Assembly: GCA_034431315.1 (NCBI GenBank)
Contig: DAOUDK010000065.1
Location: 1-64,000, forward strand
Source of the DNA: JAUWOY01 sp034431315
GTDB lineage: Bacteria; Chloroflexota; Anaerolineae; VGOG01
Length of the DNA stretch: 64,000 bases
Direction of reading: 5' to 3'
The position numbers were made by a program, and so were the translations under genes. Positions 28,086-36,258 of this stretch are shown one piece after another (position 1 is the first letter of the stretch; each line of letters begins with the position of its first letter). A model generated the notes under the pieces. That model did no database searches. It saw nothing but the letters and a program-made list of their open reading frames with translations, and was not told the origin of the DNA.

Positions 28086-29828
28086 TCACAGCGCAGCTTC
28101 CACCATCGCCAACACCTGCCCGGTGGTGAAGTTCCGCACCGCTGAGGCCTTGTTGGGACAGGCCACCACGCAAGCGCCGCACCCCTGACAGAGGGCCACG
28201 TTGACTGTAGCCAGGCTCTTCCAGGGGTGCATCTCGCGGGCGTCGTAGGGACAGGCTTCTACGCACAAACCGCAAGCGGAGCACAGTTCCTCGTCCACGT
28301 AGGCGATGATAGGCTCCTGAACCATCTCTCGCTGGGAGAAGAGGGAGAGCACCTTGGCTGCCGCGCCGCTGGCCTGAGCTACGGTCTCAGGTATGTCCTT
28401 GGGAAACTGGGCCGCACCCGCCAGGTAGATGCCCGCTGTCAAGCTCTCCACGGGGCGCAGCTTGGGGTGGGCCTCGCTGAAGAAGCCGTGCTCGTCGGTG
28501 GCTATCCGCAAACGCTGACCCAAATCCTTAGACCCCTCGCTGGGTACAGTGGCCGTCGCCAGCACCACCAAATCGGCTGCCACCTCAAGCGGCTTGCCTG
28601 ACAAAGTATCCGCCCCCCAGACCACGACCCTCCCATCCTCTGGGAAGACCTTCGACACCTTGCCCCGCAGATAAAGCACATCGTACTGCTCCATGGCCTG
28701 CTGCACGAACTCCTCGTAGCCCTTGCCCGCGGAGCGGATGTCAATGTAAAAAACGTAAGCCTGCCCCTCAGGCACCTGCTGCTTGTACATGATGGTCTGC
28801 TTGGCCACGTACATGCAGCAGACTTTAGAGCAATAGGGCATGTGCAGTTCTGGGTCGCGGGAGCCGGCGCACTGCACCCAGACGACCTCCTGGGGGACCT
28901 TTCCATCGGAGGGACGGCGAATCGGTCCCCCCGTGGCCAACATCCGCTCGAACTGCAAGCCGTCAACGACGTCGGGATATTGGCCACCGCCGTACTGGCC
29001 AAGCTTCTCCTGGGGGTAAAGGTCGTAGCCCGTGGCGACGACGATAGCGCCCACGTCGTAAACTCGTACATCCGGGATTCGTAAATTCGTAGATTCTGAC
29101 GAGTCTACGAATTCCGAGTTTACGAATCTACGAACCTTGACCGTGAAATTGCCGACGTAGCCGCCGAGTTCCTCCACCTCGGCCTCGGTGATGACCTGGA
29201 TGTTGGGATGTTGTGTCACGGCCTCGATTGTGGAAGCCAACAGGTCGGGCGCGGTGTCGAAGTTGAGGTAGGCGCCGGAGAGCTCGCCCATGCGCCCGCC
29301 CAGGCGCGACTTCTTTTCGACCAAAATCACCGGATAGCCGGCCTCGGCGATGTCCAGCGCAGCTTGCAGGCCAGCGATGCCGCCGCCGATGACCAGGGCT
29401 CTCTTGACCAGAGGCAGGGTCAAGGGCGCCAGAGACTCGTCGTAGCGCACCTTCTCAACAATGGTCTTGATGATCTCAAGGGCCTTGGCGGTCGCCTCCT
29501 CGGGCTGCGATTGATGCACCCAGGAGCATTGCTCTCGAATGTTGGCGATTTCGCACAGATAAGGGTTCAATCCAGCCGTGTCCGCCGTCTTGCGGAAAGT
29601 GACCTCGTGCATGGTTGGTGAGCAGGCGGCGACGACTATCCCGTCCAGGTCGTACTCGGCGATGGCCTCTTTGATGAGGTCCTGTCCTGGATCGGAACAC
29701 ATGTATGTATAATCCACGGAGTAGACCACACCCGGATAATCGCGTATCTCGTCAGCTACCCGTTCCACGTCCACCGTGCCGGCGATGTTCAGGCCGCAGT
29801 GGCAGATGAAAACGCCGATCCTGCTCAT
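28086..29828 (-). CDS. hdrA: HdrA-like flavin/Fe-S protein with altered centre
   Basis: 580 residues. Heterodisulfide reductase subunit A family. It has the N-terminal domain (IGVFICHCGLNIAG), FAD Rossmann motif ALVIGGGIAGLQ (about 144-155), the second half VQCAGSRDPELHMPYCSKVCC, and two C-terminal 4Fe-4S motifs (CSACGLCVEACP, CQGCGACVVACP). Compared with the neighbouring HdrA it lacks the CxxC after LGGRM (here LNFDTAPDLL) and the whole internal Fe-S insertion; residues about 234-258 are encoded by spacer-type repeat sequence instead. Start at ATG 29828; the upstream open frame runs into the inverted repeat at 29887-29944. It probably partners HdrB/HdrC, but its electron path must differ from canonical HdrA. 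Confidence 0.88.
   Translation of the reverse strand: MSRIGVFICHCGLNIAGTVDVERVADEIRDYPGVVYSVDYTYMCSDPGQDLIKEAIAEYDLDGIVVAACSPTMHEVTFRKTADTAGLNPYLCEIANIREQCSWVHQSQPEEATAKALEIIKTIVEKVRYDESLAPLTLPLVKRALVIGGGIAGLQAALDIAEAGYPVILVEKKSRLGGRMGELSGAYLNFDTAPDLLASTIEAVTQHPNIQVITEAEVEELGGYVGNFTVKVRRFVNSEFVDSSESTNLRIPDVRVYDVGAIVVATGYDLYPQEKLGQYGGGQYPDVVDGLQFERMLATGGPIRRPSDGKVPQEVVWVQCAGSRDPELHMPYCSKVCCMYVAKQTIMYKQQVPEGQAYVFYIDIRSAGKGYEEFVQQAMEQYDVLYLRGKVSKVFPEDGRVVVWGADTLSGKPLEVAADLVVLATATVPSEGSKDLGQRLRIATDEHGFFSEAHPKLRPVESLTAGIYLAGAAQFPKDIPETVAQASGAAAKVLSLFSQREMVQEPIIAYVDEELCSACGLCVEACPYDAREMHPWKSLATVNVALCQGCGACVVACPNKASAVRNFTTGQVLAMVEAAL
29055..29129. repeat. Inverted-repeat insertion inside hdrA
   Basis: On the plus strand GATTCGTAAATTCGTAGA is followed ten bases later by TCTACGAATTCCGAGTTTACGAATC, that is, an inverted repeat with a 6-base interruption. 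The AT-rich, TTCGTAGATTCG-type composition differs from the flanking GC-rich coding sequence. It keeps the hdrA frame. Confidence 0.75.
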
Positions 29829-29886
29829 CCAGTTCGCTCCCATGCCTGCCTGAACAAGTTCAGGACTCCTTTCCGCCTCTCCTGCG

Positions 29887-29944
29887 ATGGGCGAAGGTCT
29901 CCGACCGAGCCCTGTCCGCCTCGGTCGGAGACCTTCGGCGATCA
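29887..29944. repeat. 58-bp inverted repeat, copy 2
   Basis: Same palindrome as 21031-21088 (GATGGGCGAAGGTCTC ... GAGACCTTCGGCGATC) with TCCGACCGAG/CTCGGTCGGA inside. It separates hdrA from the small gene on its upstream side. Confidence 0.8.
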
Positions 29945-29957
29945 AAGGACCGCAAGT

Positions 29958-30479
29958 TCAATCCCACACCTCTCCCCCGCTCGCCTCCCAGTTCACCCTC
30001 CCCTCGGCAACGACGCCCATCTTGCGCAAGGCACGATACAGTCGCTCCTCCCAGATGTCGCCGTGGAGAAGCTCCTGCACCTCTCGCGCCCGCATCAAGC
30101 GCTCCCAGGTGGTGACAATGAAGGTGATACGCCGCCACTTCTTGCTCGCGATGGGCTGGGGCAGCCGTCTGAATTCCCCAAGGCGGATTCGGTAGTAATC
30201 CTCCTGAGCCTGGGGATGAAGCGCTTCCTGGGGCAAAAGTTCAACGCGCTTGACGATTTCCCATTCTTGGGCCTCGGCCCAATAGTTGATGGCCCAGGCC
30301 GTCTCCCCGAACACTTTGGTCTGATAAAAAGCCAGGACAGGGGCATTGATGGCCCTGGCCGGAGCACGCCTGGCGGGTATGCGATACCAGTGCTCGTCCC
30401 TGACGATGGCGAAATCCCGCAGGTTGTTGATGATGGCCACCAACACGGTGGTGTAGGGACCGAATCTCTCTCCAGGCAA
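29958..30479 (-). CDS. Hypothetical protein, possibly truncated DUF559-associated domain
   Basis: 173 residues, beginning at TTG 30479 or a GTG about ten codons later. The pattern AIINNLRDFAIVRDEHWYRIP, VLAFYQTKVFGETAWAINY and TFIVTTWERLMRA resembles, from memory, the N-terminal part of proteins that continue into a DUF559-type endonuclease domain. Here the frame stops soon after, close to the inverted repeat copy, so it may be a truncated remnant. It sits between the two hdrA genes on the same strand. The function is unknown. Confidence 0.5.
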   Translation of the reverse strand: MPGERFGPYTTVLVAIINNLRDFAIVRDEHWYRIPARRAPARAINAPVLAFYQTKVFGETAWAINYWAEAQEWEIVKRVELLPQEALHPQAQEDYYRIRLGEFRRLPQPIASKKWRRITFIVTTWERLMRAREVQELLHGDIWEERLYRALRKMGVVAEGRVNWEASGGEVWD

Positions 30480-30546
30480 GCTTTCTATTGCACCTTCCCA
30501 ACCCCATCAGGCTCGAAGACGAGCACAGAGATGTGATAGCCCTCGT

Positions 30547-31881
30547 TCAAATCTCCCCCCATCTTGCGAACAGCGACAGCACCTTGGCTGCCGCGCCGCT
30601 TCCCTGGGCCACGGTTTCGGGGATGTCCTTGGGCCCTGAGTCTGCCCCAGCCAGGAAGATGCCAGGCCGCACGGTCTCCAGAGGATGCATGTTCCCGTCG
30701 GCCTCGGCGTAGAATCCGAACTCGTCGGTCTCTAGGCCCAGCATCCGCCCCAATTCCCTGGCTCCATCCCTGGGCACGGTGGCCGTGGCCAGAACCACCA
30801 GGTCAGCCGCCACCTCCAGGGGCAGTCCGCTCAAGGTGTCGGTTCCCCAGACGATGACCTTGCCGTCGTCTTGGAAGATCTTGGACACCTTGCCCCGCAG
30901 GTACAGCACCCGCTCCTCTTCCATGGCCCGCCGCACAAACTCCTCGTAGCCCTTGCCACCAGCGCGGATGTCAATGTAGAACACGTAGGCCTGACCGTCG
31001 TGGACTCGGTGTTTGTAGAGCATGGCGTGCTTGGCGGTGTACATGCAGCAGAATTTGGAGCAATATGGCACGCCGAGCTCAGGGTCGCGAGAGCCTGCGC
31101 ACTGGACGAAGACCACCTCTTTGGGCACCTTGCCATCGGAAGGCCGCTTCACCTGACCGGCGGTAGGCCCCGAGGCCGAGAGCAGTCGTTCGAAGGCCAG
31201 CCCATCAATGACATCCGGTATCCTACCGTAGCCGTACTGACCCAGGCCATCCGTGGGGTAGAGGTCGTAGCCCGTGGCTACGATCATTGCTCCTACCCGT
31301 TCCTCGACGGTGTGCTCTTCCTGCTCGAAGTCAATGGCCTCCACTGGGCAAACCTTCTCGCAGACGCGGCACTTGCCCCTGACGAAGTAAATGCAGTTTT
31401 CGGCATCAATGACAGGCTTGTTGGGCACGGCCTGGGGCGAGAGGGTATAGATAGCCTTGCGCTTGCCCATCTGCCGCTCAAACTCCGAGTCCACTCGCTT
31501 GGGACACTTCTCCTGGCACACTCCACAGCCCGTGCAGAGGTCCCAATTCACGTAGGCTGGCTTCCGCCTGACGCGGACACGGAAATCCCCAACATCGCCC
31601 TCAATGGATTCCACCTCCGAGTACGTCACGAGCTTGATGTTGTCGTGGTGCCCTATCTCCACCGTGCGAGGGGTCATGATGCACTGGGCGCAGTCCAGGG
31701 TGGGGAAAGTCTCCGACAGTTGGGCCATCCGCCCGCCGATGGAGGGGAGCTTGTCTACCATGATCACCTGGTAGCCCGAGTTGGCGATATCCAGCGCGGC
31801 CTGCATCCCGGCGATGCCCGCGCCTATGATAAGAGCCCTTTTACATTGCGTTTCCGCTTTCTCACCCAATTCCCTATACAC
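30547..31881 (-). CDS. Second HdrA-like protein, short form
   Basis: 444 residues. It starts almost directly at the FAD motif (ALIIGAGIAGMQAALDIA, about 16-33) and so lacks the N-terminal domain of the other HdrA. It keeps the DCAQC motif (63-67) and the internal Fe-S insertion with CTGCGVCQEKCP (116-127) and CRVCEKVCP (171-179). It ends without the C-terminal 4Fe-4S pair. The C-terminal half closely matches the other HdrA (PYCSKFCCMYTAKH, PKDIPETVAQGSGAAAKVLSLF). The listed start is a GTG overlapping a decayed antitoxin gene; a slightly later TTG is possible. The two HdrA proteins together carry the full set of domains. Confidence 0.85.
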   Translation of the reverse strand: MYRELGEKAETQCKRALIIGAGIAGMQAALDIANSGYQVIMVDKLPSIGGRMAQLSETFPTLDCAQCIMTPRTVEIGHHDNIKLVTYSEVESIEGDVGDFRVRVRRKPAYVNWDLCTGCGVCQEKCPKRVDSEFERQMGKRKAIYTLSPQAVPNKPVIDAENCIYFVRGKCRVCEKVCPVEAIDFEQEEHTVEERVGAMIVATGYDLYPTDGLGQYGYGRIPDVIDGLAFERLLSASGPTAGQVKRPSDGKVPKEVVFVQCAGSRDPELGVPYCSKFCCMYTAKHAMLYKHRVHDGQAYVFYIDIRAGGKGYEEFVRRAMEEERVLYLRGKVSKIFQDDGKVIVWGTDTLSGLPLEVAADLVVLATATVPRDGARELGRMLGLETDEFGFYAEADGNMHPLETVRPGIFLAGADSGPKDIPETVAQGSGAAAKVLSLFARWGEI

Positions 31882-32026
31882 CCATCCGCTCGAGTTCCGC
31901 TATGAATTCTTCCAAGCTGCGACCTTCACCGCGTGCGTAAACCTCTCGTGCCTCTCACACTCGCCTGGCCAATTCCTCATCGTGCTCGTATTCCATGCCT
32001 TCCACGTCCTCCAAAAGATCCACCAT
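31874..32026 (-). pseudogene. Decayed antitoxin-like gene with internal TGA
   Basis: Reading from ATG 32026, 23 codons (MVDLLEDVEGM ... LARRV) are followed by TGA and then, in the same frame, EAREVYARGEGRSLEEFIAEL ending at TAG 31874. The second part looks like the acidic C-terminal helix of RelB/Phd-type antitoxins; the TGA probably replaced CGA. No toxin is beside it. The end overlaps the start of the short HdrA gene. Confidence 0.6.
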
Positions 32027-32045
32027 GGTATGGGCCTCACATAGG

Positions 32046-32165
32046 CGATTGAAATCGCACCTGTGAGGGCACTTCGCGCCGGCCGTCCACCTGCGTGGGC
32101 GGAGTTTTGCGACTGCGCAGGCAGTCGCCCGGCGCTTGAGCGCCCCCTAGTGCTGATTTCAATCG
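32046..32165. repeat. 120-bp element with 11-bp terminal inverted repeats
   Basis: CGATTGAAATC (32046-32056) and GATTTCAATCG (32155-32165) bound a GC-rich core containing hairpins GCGACTGC-GCAG-GCAGTCGC and GGCGCT-TG-AGCGCC. It lies just after hdrB. No transposase or CRISPR-like repetition is seen. Confidence 0.6.
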
Positions 32166-32169
32166 GTGA

Positions 32170-33042
32170 CTAAGAGCCATCAGACCATTTGGCTAACAAT
32201 GGCCGTGGATCAACGTAGTGACGATCCAACTCAAAGCCATCGCTATCCAGACCCAGGGCGATGCCCAAAAGCTGGGTGAAATACAAAACGGGAATGGGCT
32301 GGAACCCGGCGTGCCGGCTGCCCATCGCCTTCTGCCTCTTGTCCAGATTGAACTGGCAGAGGGGACAATTGGTCACCACCAACTCGGCTCCGCTCCGCTG
32401 GGCCGAATCCAAGATGGTAAAACTCATTTCCGCTGTCACCTCGACCGACTTGATCGCCAGGTAGGCCCCGCAGCACTCGCCCCGGTGGGAATAGTCCACC
32501 GCCTCAGCTCCCAGCGCCGTCATCAGATCATCTAGTGCGCGGGGATTCTCTGGGTCGTCGTAAGCCACTTCATCCGGAGGGCGGAGGACCATGCAGCCGT
32601 AGTAGGCAGCGACCTTCAACCCCGAAAGGGGCTTCTTGACCGCCTCTTTGATCTTGTCGAATCCGATGTCATCGCGCAATATCTGCAATAAATCGAGAAC
32701 TTCCAGGTCGCCGCTGTAGTCCGCCTCCAGGAAGAAGTTGAGCTTCTCCCGGCTATCCTCGTCCTCGCGGATAACCCTGTTGGTGCGCTTGAGGACATTG
32801 TAGCAAGTGGAGCAGGCTACGGCCAGCCGCTGGCCTGCCTGTCGAGCGCTGATCAGCACCTGAGCCGGCCCGGCCAAATCCAACATGTTGTCAACCAGCA
32901 GGGGGAAAGTAGCTCCGCAGCAATTCCACTCTTCCAACTCAACCAGCTCCAGGCCCAGCGCTCTGGCCGAAGCTCGCGCCGAATTGTCGAAGCCCTTGCC
33001 TTTGGTGTTCAAGGTGCAGCCGGGGTAGTAAGGTATTTCCAT
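32170..33042 (-). CDS. hdrB: Heterodisulfide reductase subunit B-like protein
   Basis: 290 residues. Contains the two cysteine-rich CCG modules typical of HdrB, which hold non-cubane 4Fe-4S clusters: an N-terminal set with YPGCTL, WNCCGATF and CSTCYNV, and a second with YYGCMV, GECCGAYLAIK and NCPLCQFNLD. It reduces heterodisulfide in methanogens; in bacteria the substrate is usually unknown. ATG 33042 follows GGGAGAGAAA. It is 13 bases downstream of hdrC, forming an hdrC-hdrB unit that follows the fumarase genes. Confidence 0.93.
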   Translation of the reverse strand: MEIPYYPGCTLNTKGKGFDNSARASARALGLELVELEEWNCCGATFPLLVDNMLDLAGPAQVLISARQAGQRLAVACSTCYNVLKRTNRVIREDEDSREKLNFFLEADYSGDLEVLDLLQILRDDIGFDKIKEAVKKPLSGLKVAAYYGCMVLRPPDEVAYDDPENPRALDDLMTALGAEAVDYSHRGECCGAYLAIKSVEVTAEMSFTILDSAQRSGAELVVTNCPLCQFNLDKRQKAMGSRHAGFQPIPVLYFTQLLGIALGLDSDGFELDRHYVDPRPLLAKWSDGS

Positions 33043-33055
33043 TTTCTCTCCCAAA

Positions 33056-33463
33056 CTACGAAGTATACTTGCGGAACCCACCGATGAAAGCCTGCTGGGG
33101 GAATTCGGCCAACTCTTCGGGACGGATGGCCGTGATGTCCAGGTAATCGCCACCTCGCTGGAGCGCTATCTCCCGCAGGGCCTCCATGATGCGCGAGAGG
33201 TCAACCCCTTTGGGGCAGCGGGCGTAACAGGTCTGGCAGGCAGCGCAGAACCAGATGGTCTCCGACTCCAGCGCCTCCTCTACCTGGCCCAACTGCACCA
33301 GGCGGATGACCTGGCTGGGCAGCATGTCCATGGCGAAGGCCACCGGACAGCCCGCCGAGCACGCGCCACACTGATAACAAGCCAAGAGGTCCTGACCGCT
33401 GATCTCCTCGATCCTGCGCACCAGGTCGTTCTTTAGCACCTTGGCCGATAGCCTGATCCTCAT
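33056..33463 (-). CDS. hdrC: Heterodisulfide reductase subunit C-like protein
   Basis: 135 residues. Two 4Fe-4S motifs: Cys29, 32, 35, 39 (CYQCGACSAGCP) and Cys73, 76, 79, 83 (CAACQTCYARCP). It relays electrons between HdrA and HdrB. Length and spacing are those of HdrC. It is five bases from the end of the fumarase beta gene upstream and 13 bases before hdrB, all on the minus strand. Confidence 0.93.
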   Translation of the reverse strand: MRIRLSAKVLKNDLVRRIEEISGQDLLACYQCGACSAGCPVAFAMDMLPSQVIRLVQLGQVEEALESETIWFCAACQTCYARCPKGVDLSRIMEALREIALQRGGDYLDITAIRPEELAEFPQQAFIGGFRKYTS

Positions 33464-33468
33464 GCCGC

Positions 33469-34023
33469 CTAATCCTCCACCCGATACTTCGCTTTCCCCT
33501 GCTCGTAGGCATCCCCGCCGTGCATGTCGTTGACCACGATGGCCGGGAAGTCCTCCACCCTCAGCTTGCGCAGCGCTTCAGCGCCCAGGTCCTCGTAGGC
33601 GATGACCTCGGCCTCTTTGATGCTATCGGCGATGAGAGCCGCCGCCCCGCCGATGGCCGCGAAGTAGACCGCCTGGTGCTTCTTCAACGCCTCCCGCACC
33701 TCAGGGCCCCGATTGCCCTTGCCGATCATGCCTTTTAGCCCCTGCTCCAACATGCGCGGGGCATAGGGATCCATGCGATAGGACGTCGTCGGGCCGGCGG
33801 AACCGATGGGCCGCCCCGGCCTGGCTGGCGAAGGGCCCATGTAGTAGATGATCTGCCCCCGCGGGTCCAAGGGCAGTTCCTCGCCCGCATCCAGGGCGGC
33901 GATCATCCGCTTGTGGGCCGAGTCGCGCCCCACGTAGATGATGCCCGTAATCTGCACCGCGTCGCCAGCGTGCAACTTCTCGATGACGTCATCCGTCAAA
34001 GGAGTGGTGATCTTCTTGGACAT
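33469..34023 (-). CDS. Class I fumarase, beta (C-terminal) subunit
   Basis: 184 residues. Matches the C-terminal domain of Fe-S class I fumarate/tartrate dehydratases: GDAVQITGIIYVGRDSAHKR, YYMGPSPARPGRPIGSAGPTTSYRMD, MIGKGNRG, and FPAIVVNDMHGGD. ATG 34023 is seven bases after GGGAGG; the longer open frame upstream comes from the alpha gene in another frame. Fourteen bases separate it from the alpha subunit. Together they hydrate fumarate to malate. Confidence 0.93.
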   Translation of the reverse strand: MSKKITTPLTDDVIEKLHAGDAVQITGIIYVGRDSAHKRMIAALDAGEELPLDPRGQIIYYMGPSPARPGRPIGSAGPTTSYRMDPYAPRMLEQGLKGMIGKGNRGPEVREALKKHQAVYFAAIGGAAALIADSIKEAEVIAYEDLGAEALRKLRVEDFPAIVVNDMHGGDAYEQGKAKYRVED

Positions 34024-34037
34024 TGATATGCCTCCCG

Positions 34038-34883
34038 TTACAAAACCGCTTCCTTGTGCCGCGCGCTGTGGCACTGGATGTTGACCGCCGCCGGCATGCT
34101 GGCGATGTGACAGGGGAAGGTCTCGACGTGGACGGCCAGGGCGGTAATCCTCCCGCCCAACCCCTGGGGGCCGATGCCCAGCCTGTTCACCCGCTCCAGT
34201 ATCTCGGCCTCCAGTTCGGCCACTTCGGGATCGGGGCTGGGCTGGCCCAGCGGGCGCATCAGCGACTTCTTGGCGATGAGGGTAGTCTGATCAATGGTGC
34301 CGCCGATGCCCACCCCAACGATGATGGGCGGACAGGGATTGGCCCCCGACTTTTCCACACACTCGACCACCCAATCAATGATCCCCTGCCTGCCGGCCGC
34401 CGGTGAGAACATCTTGAGATAGCTCATGTTCTCGCTGCCGCCGCCTTTGGGGGCTACGGTGATCTTCAGCTTGTCCCCTGGCACGATCTCGGTGTGGATC
34501 ACCGCCGGGGTGTTGTCCCTGGTGTTCACCCTGGCCGAGAAAGGCTTGTCCACCACCGACTTGCGCAGGTAGCCCTCTCGATAGCCCTGACGCACCCCCT
34601 CGTTGATGGCCTCGTTGAGATCGCCGCCCACGATGTGAACCTCCTGCCCCAGCTCGAGAAATACGACCATGAGCCCGGTATCCTGGCACAGCGGCAGCTC
34701 CCCACAGGCGGCGATGTCAGCGTTCTGGAGAATCTGGGCCAGCACCGCCTGCCCCACCGGCGAGACTTCCTTCTGGCGAGCGTTTCGCAGGGCGTCCAGC
34801 ACGTCCTCGCCCAGGTAGTAGTTCGCCTCAATGCAAAGACGAGCGACCTCTCGAATTATCTGTTCAGCGCTTACCTCTCTCAC
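34038..34883 (-). CDS. Class I fumarase, alpha (N-terminal) subunit
   Basis: 281 residues from GTG 34883, which has AAGGAG eight bases upstream; an ATG 24 bases further upstream lacks a site. Cluster ligands are seen in PLCQDTGLM, SGANPCPPIIVGVGIGG and FPCHIASMPAAVN. The KGGGSENMSYLKMFSPA segment binds substrate. It opens the fumarase-hdrC-hdrB-hdrA run, linking fumarate chemistry to the Hdr electron carriers. Confidence 0.93.
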   Translation of the reverse strand: MREVSAEQIIREVARLCIEANYYLGEDVLDALRNARQKEVSPVGQAVLAQILQNADIAACGELPLCQDTGLMVVFLELGQEVHIVGGDLNEAINEGVRQGYREGYLRKSVVDKPFSARVNTRDNTPAVIHTEIVPGDKLKITVAPKGGGSENMSYLKMFSPAAGRQGIIDWVVECVEKSGANPCPPIIVGVGIGGTIDQTTLIAKKSLMRPLGQPSPDPEVAELEAEILERVNRLGIGPQGLGGRITALAVHVETFPCHIASMPAAVNIQCHSARHKEAVL

Positions 34884-35260
34884 TCTTCGATCTCCTTTGC
34901 CTGGCATCAGGGATCCAAATTCTGAAGCAGAGCGGGCTCCCACGCCCGCGGACCGGCGGCATGGGAGCCGCCTCTGCTGGCGATTTTGGATCTACTGAGC
35001 ATACAAAGGGACACCTCAAATACAGGCTACAGCTTCAAAAGCCTATCTTTCTCGGTGTCCCCCACTTCTAGAGAATCACAATGCACTGCTGCTGGTCGCG
35101 CCTCGTTCCCCCTCGCCAAAGAATCCACAACGACGCCGTCAAATTGGTCGGGCAAGAACATCAATGGCTTCCTCCTTGAACCCAGCGCGCTAAAGTATAC
35201 ACCTGAACTCAGTTTTGCGCAAGTGCACACTTTCAATAGCCTTTTCAAACGAAAGCTCCC
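34884..35260. other. Spacer between era and fumarase genes
   Basis: A large palindrome lies at about 34912-34991 (GATCCAAA ... TTTTGGATC outside, AGCAGAG and GGGCTCCCA arms inside). A second hairpin has arms GGGACACC (about 35008-35015) and GGTGTCCC (about 35055-35062) with an inner AGGCT/AGCCT pair. No gene is supported in the rest; the open frames there have no recognisable pattern. Confidence 0.55.
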
Positions 35261-36220
35261 TCATGATTTCCTGCGGGGCAGCGCATACCCCAGGCGACGC
35301 AGCTCCTTCTCGTCTTTGCGCCACTTTTTGCGCACCTTGACCCACAACTCCAGGTATACCCGGTTGCCCACCAGCCGTTCGATCTCCTTTCGGGCTGCCT
35401 GGCCGATGCGCTTCAGCATGCTGCCCCCTTCGCCAATGATGATGCCTTTTTGGGAATCCTTCTCCACGAAGATGTTGGCTCCGATGTAGGTCAGGTCCTC
35501 CCGCCGCTGCTTCCACTCCCCCACGGCCACCGCTACGGCGTGAGGCACTTCTTGATGGACGAACCGCAGCACCTGCTCGCGGACAAGCTCGGCCACGAGG
35601 AAGCGCATATTCTGATCGGTGAGTTGGTCTGAGGGGTAATAGCGAGGGCCTTTGGGCAAGCGGGCCACAACGATGTCCAGTAGCTTATCGCGGTTGTCGC
35701 CTCGGGTGGCGGAGATCATCATCCACTCATCATACTGTACCAACTCGAAATAGGCGTCGCCGTGCGGCTGCACTTTCTCAGGTGGCAACAGATCGGCCTT
35801 GTTGAGAACCAGCACGACGGGCGACTGGCCTTGCTCCTCAATCAGTTGGGCTATCTGCTCATCCTCCGCCGTGGGCCTCTCCGAGACATCAACCATGAAC
35901 AGAACCACATCAGCGTCGGGGATGCTCTTGGTCGCTGTCTCCACCATGAACTCGCCCAGCTTATGGTGAGGTTGGTGGATGCCGGGCGTGTCCACGAAGA
36001 TGATCTGGGCGTCGGGCCGCGTAAGGATGCCGCGCAGACGGTGGCGCGTCGTCTGCGGCTTGGGGGAGACGATGGCGATCTTTTCCCCCAGCCAGGCGTT
36101 GATGAGGGTGGATTTGCCCACGTTGGGCTTGCCGATTACCGCCACGAACCCGGAACGGTGATCGGGTGGCAACTCGTCATCCATAATCATGTTTGCATCA
36201 TTATCAATGTCCATCTTCAC
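35261..36220 (-). CDS. era: GTPase Era
   Basis: 319 residues. Ribosome-assembly GTPase that binds the 3' end of 16S rRNA. G motifs: GKPNVGKST (G1), PQTTRHR (G2), DTPGIH (G3), NKAD (G4), SATRGDN (G5). The C-terminal KH domain is seen in IIIGEGGSMLKRIGQAARKEIERL. The start is uncertain: GTG 36220 or ATG 36214, and two further Met codons precede the G domain. The 20-residue acidic N-terminal extension is not typical. Confidence 0.94.
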   Translation of the reverse strand: MKMDIDNDANMIMDDELPPDHRSGFVAVIGKPNVGKSTLINAWLGEKIAIVSPKPQTTRHRLRGILTRPDAQIIFVDTPGIHQPHHKLGEFMVETATKSIPDADVVLFMVDVSERPTAEDEQIAQLIEEQGQSPVVLVLNKADLLPPEKVQPHGDAYFELVQYDEWMMISATRGDNRDKLLDIVVARLPKGPRYYPSDQLTDQNMRFLVAELVREQVLRFVHQEVPHAVAVAVGEWKQRREDLTYIGANIFVEKDSQKGIIIGEGGSMLKRIGQAARKEIERLVGNRVYLELWVKVRKKWRKDEKELRRLGYALPRRKS

Positions 36221-36258
36221 CTCGCGACTCTCATTTCTCGTTTCTCACTTCTCACTTC

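Noticed and set aside
32046..32165. Insertion sequence or CRISPR repeat from the GATTGAAATC ends
   Set aside because: There is no transposase, no repeated array and no clear target duplication.
34990..35260. Small genes in the era-fumarase spacer
   Set aside because: Open frames on both strands have no ribosome site or family-like sequence; hairpins explain part of the region.
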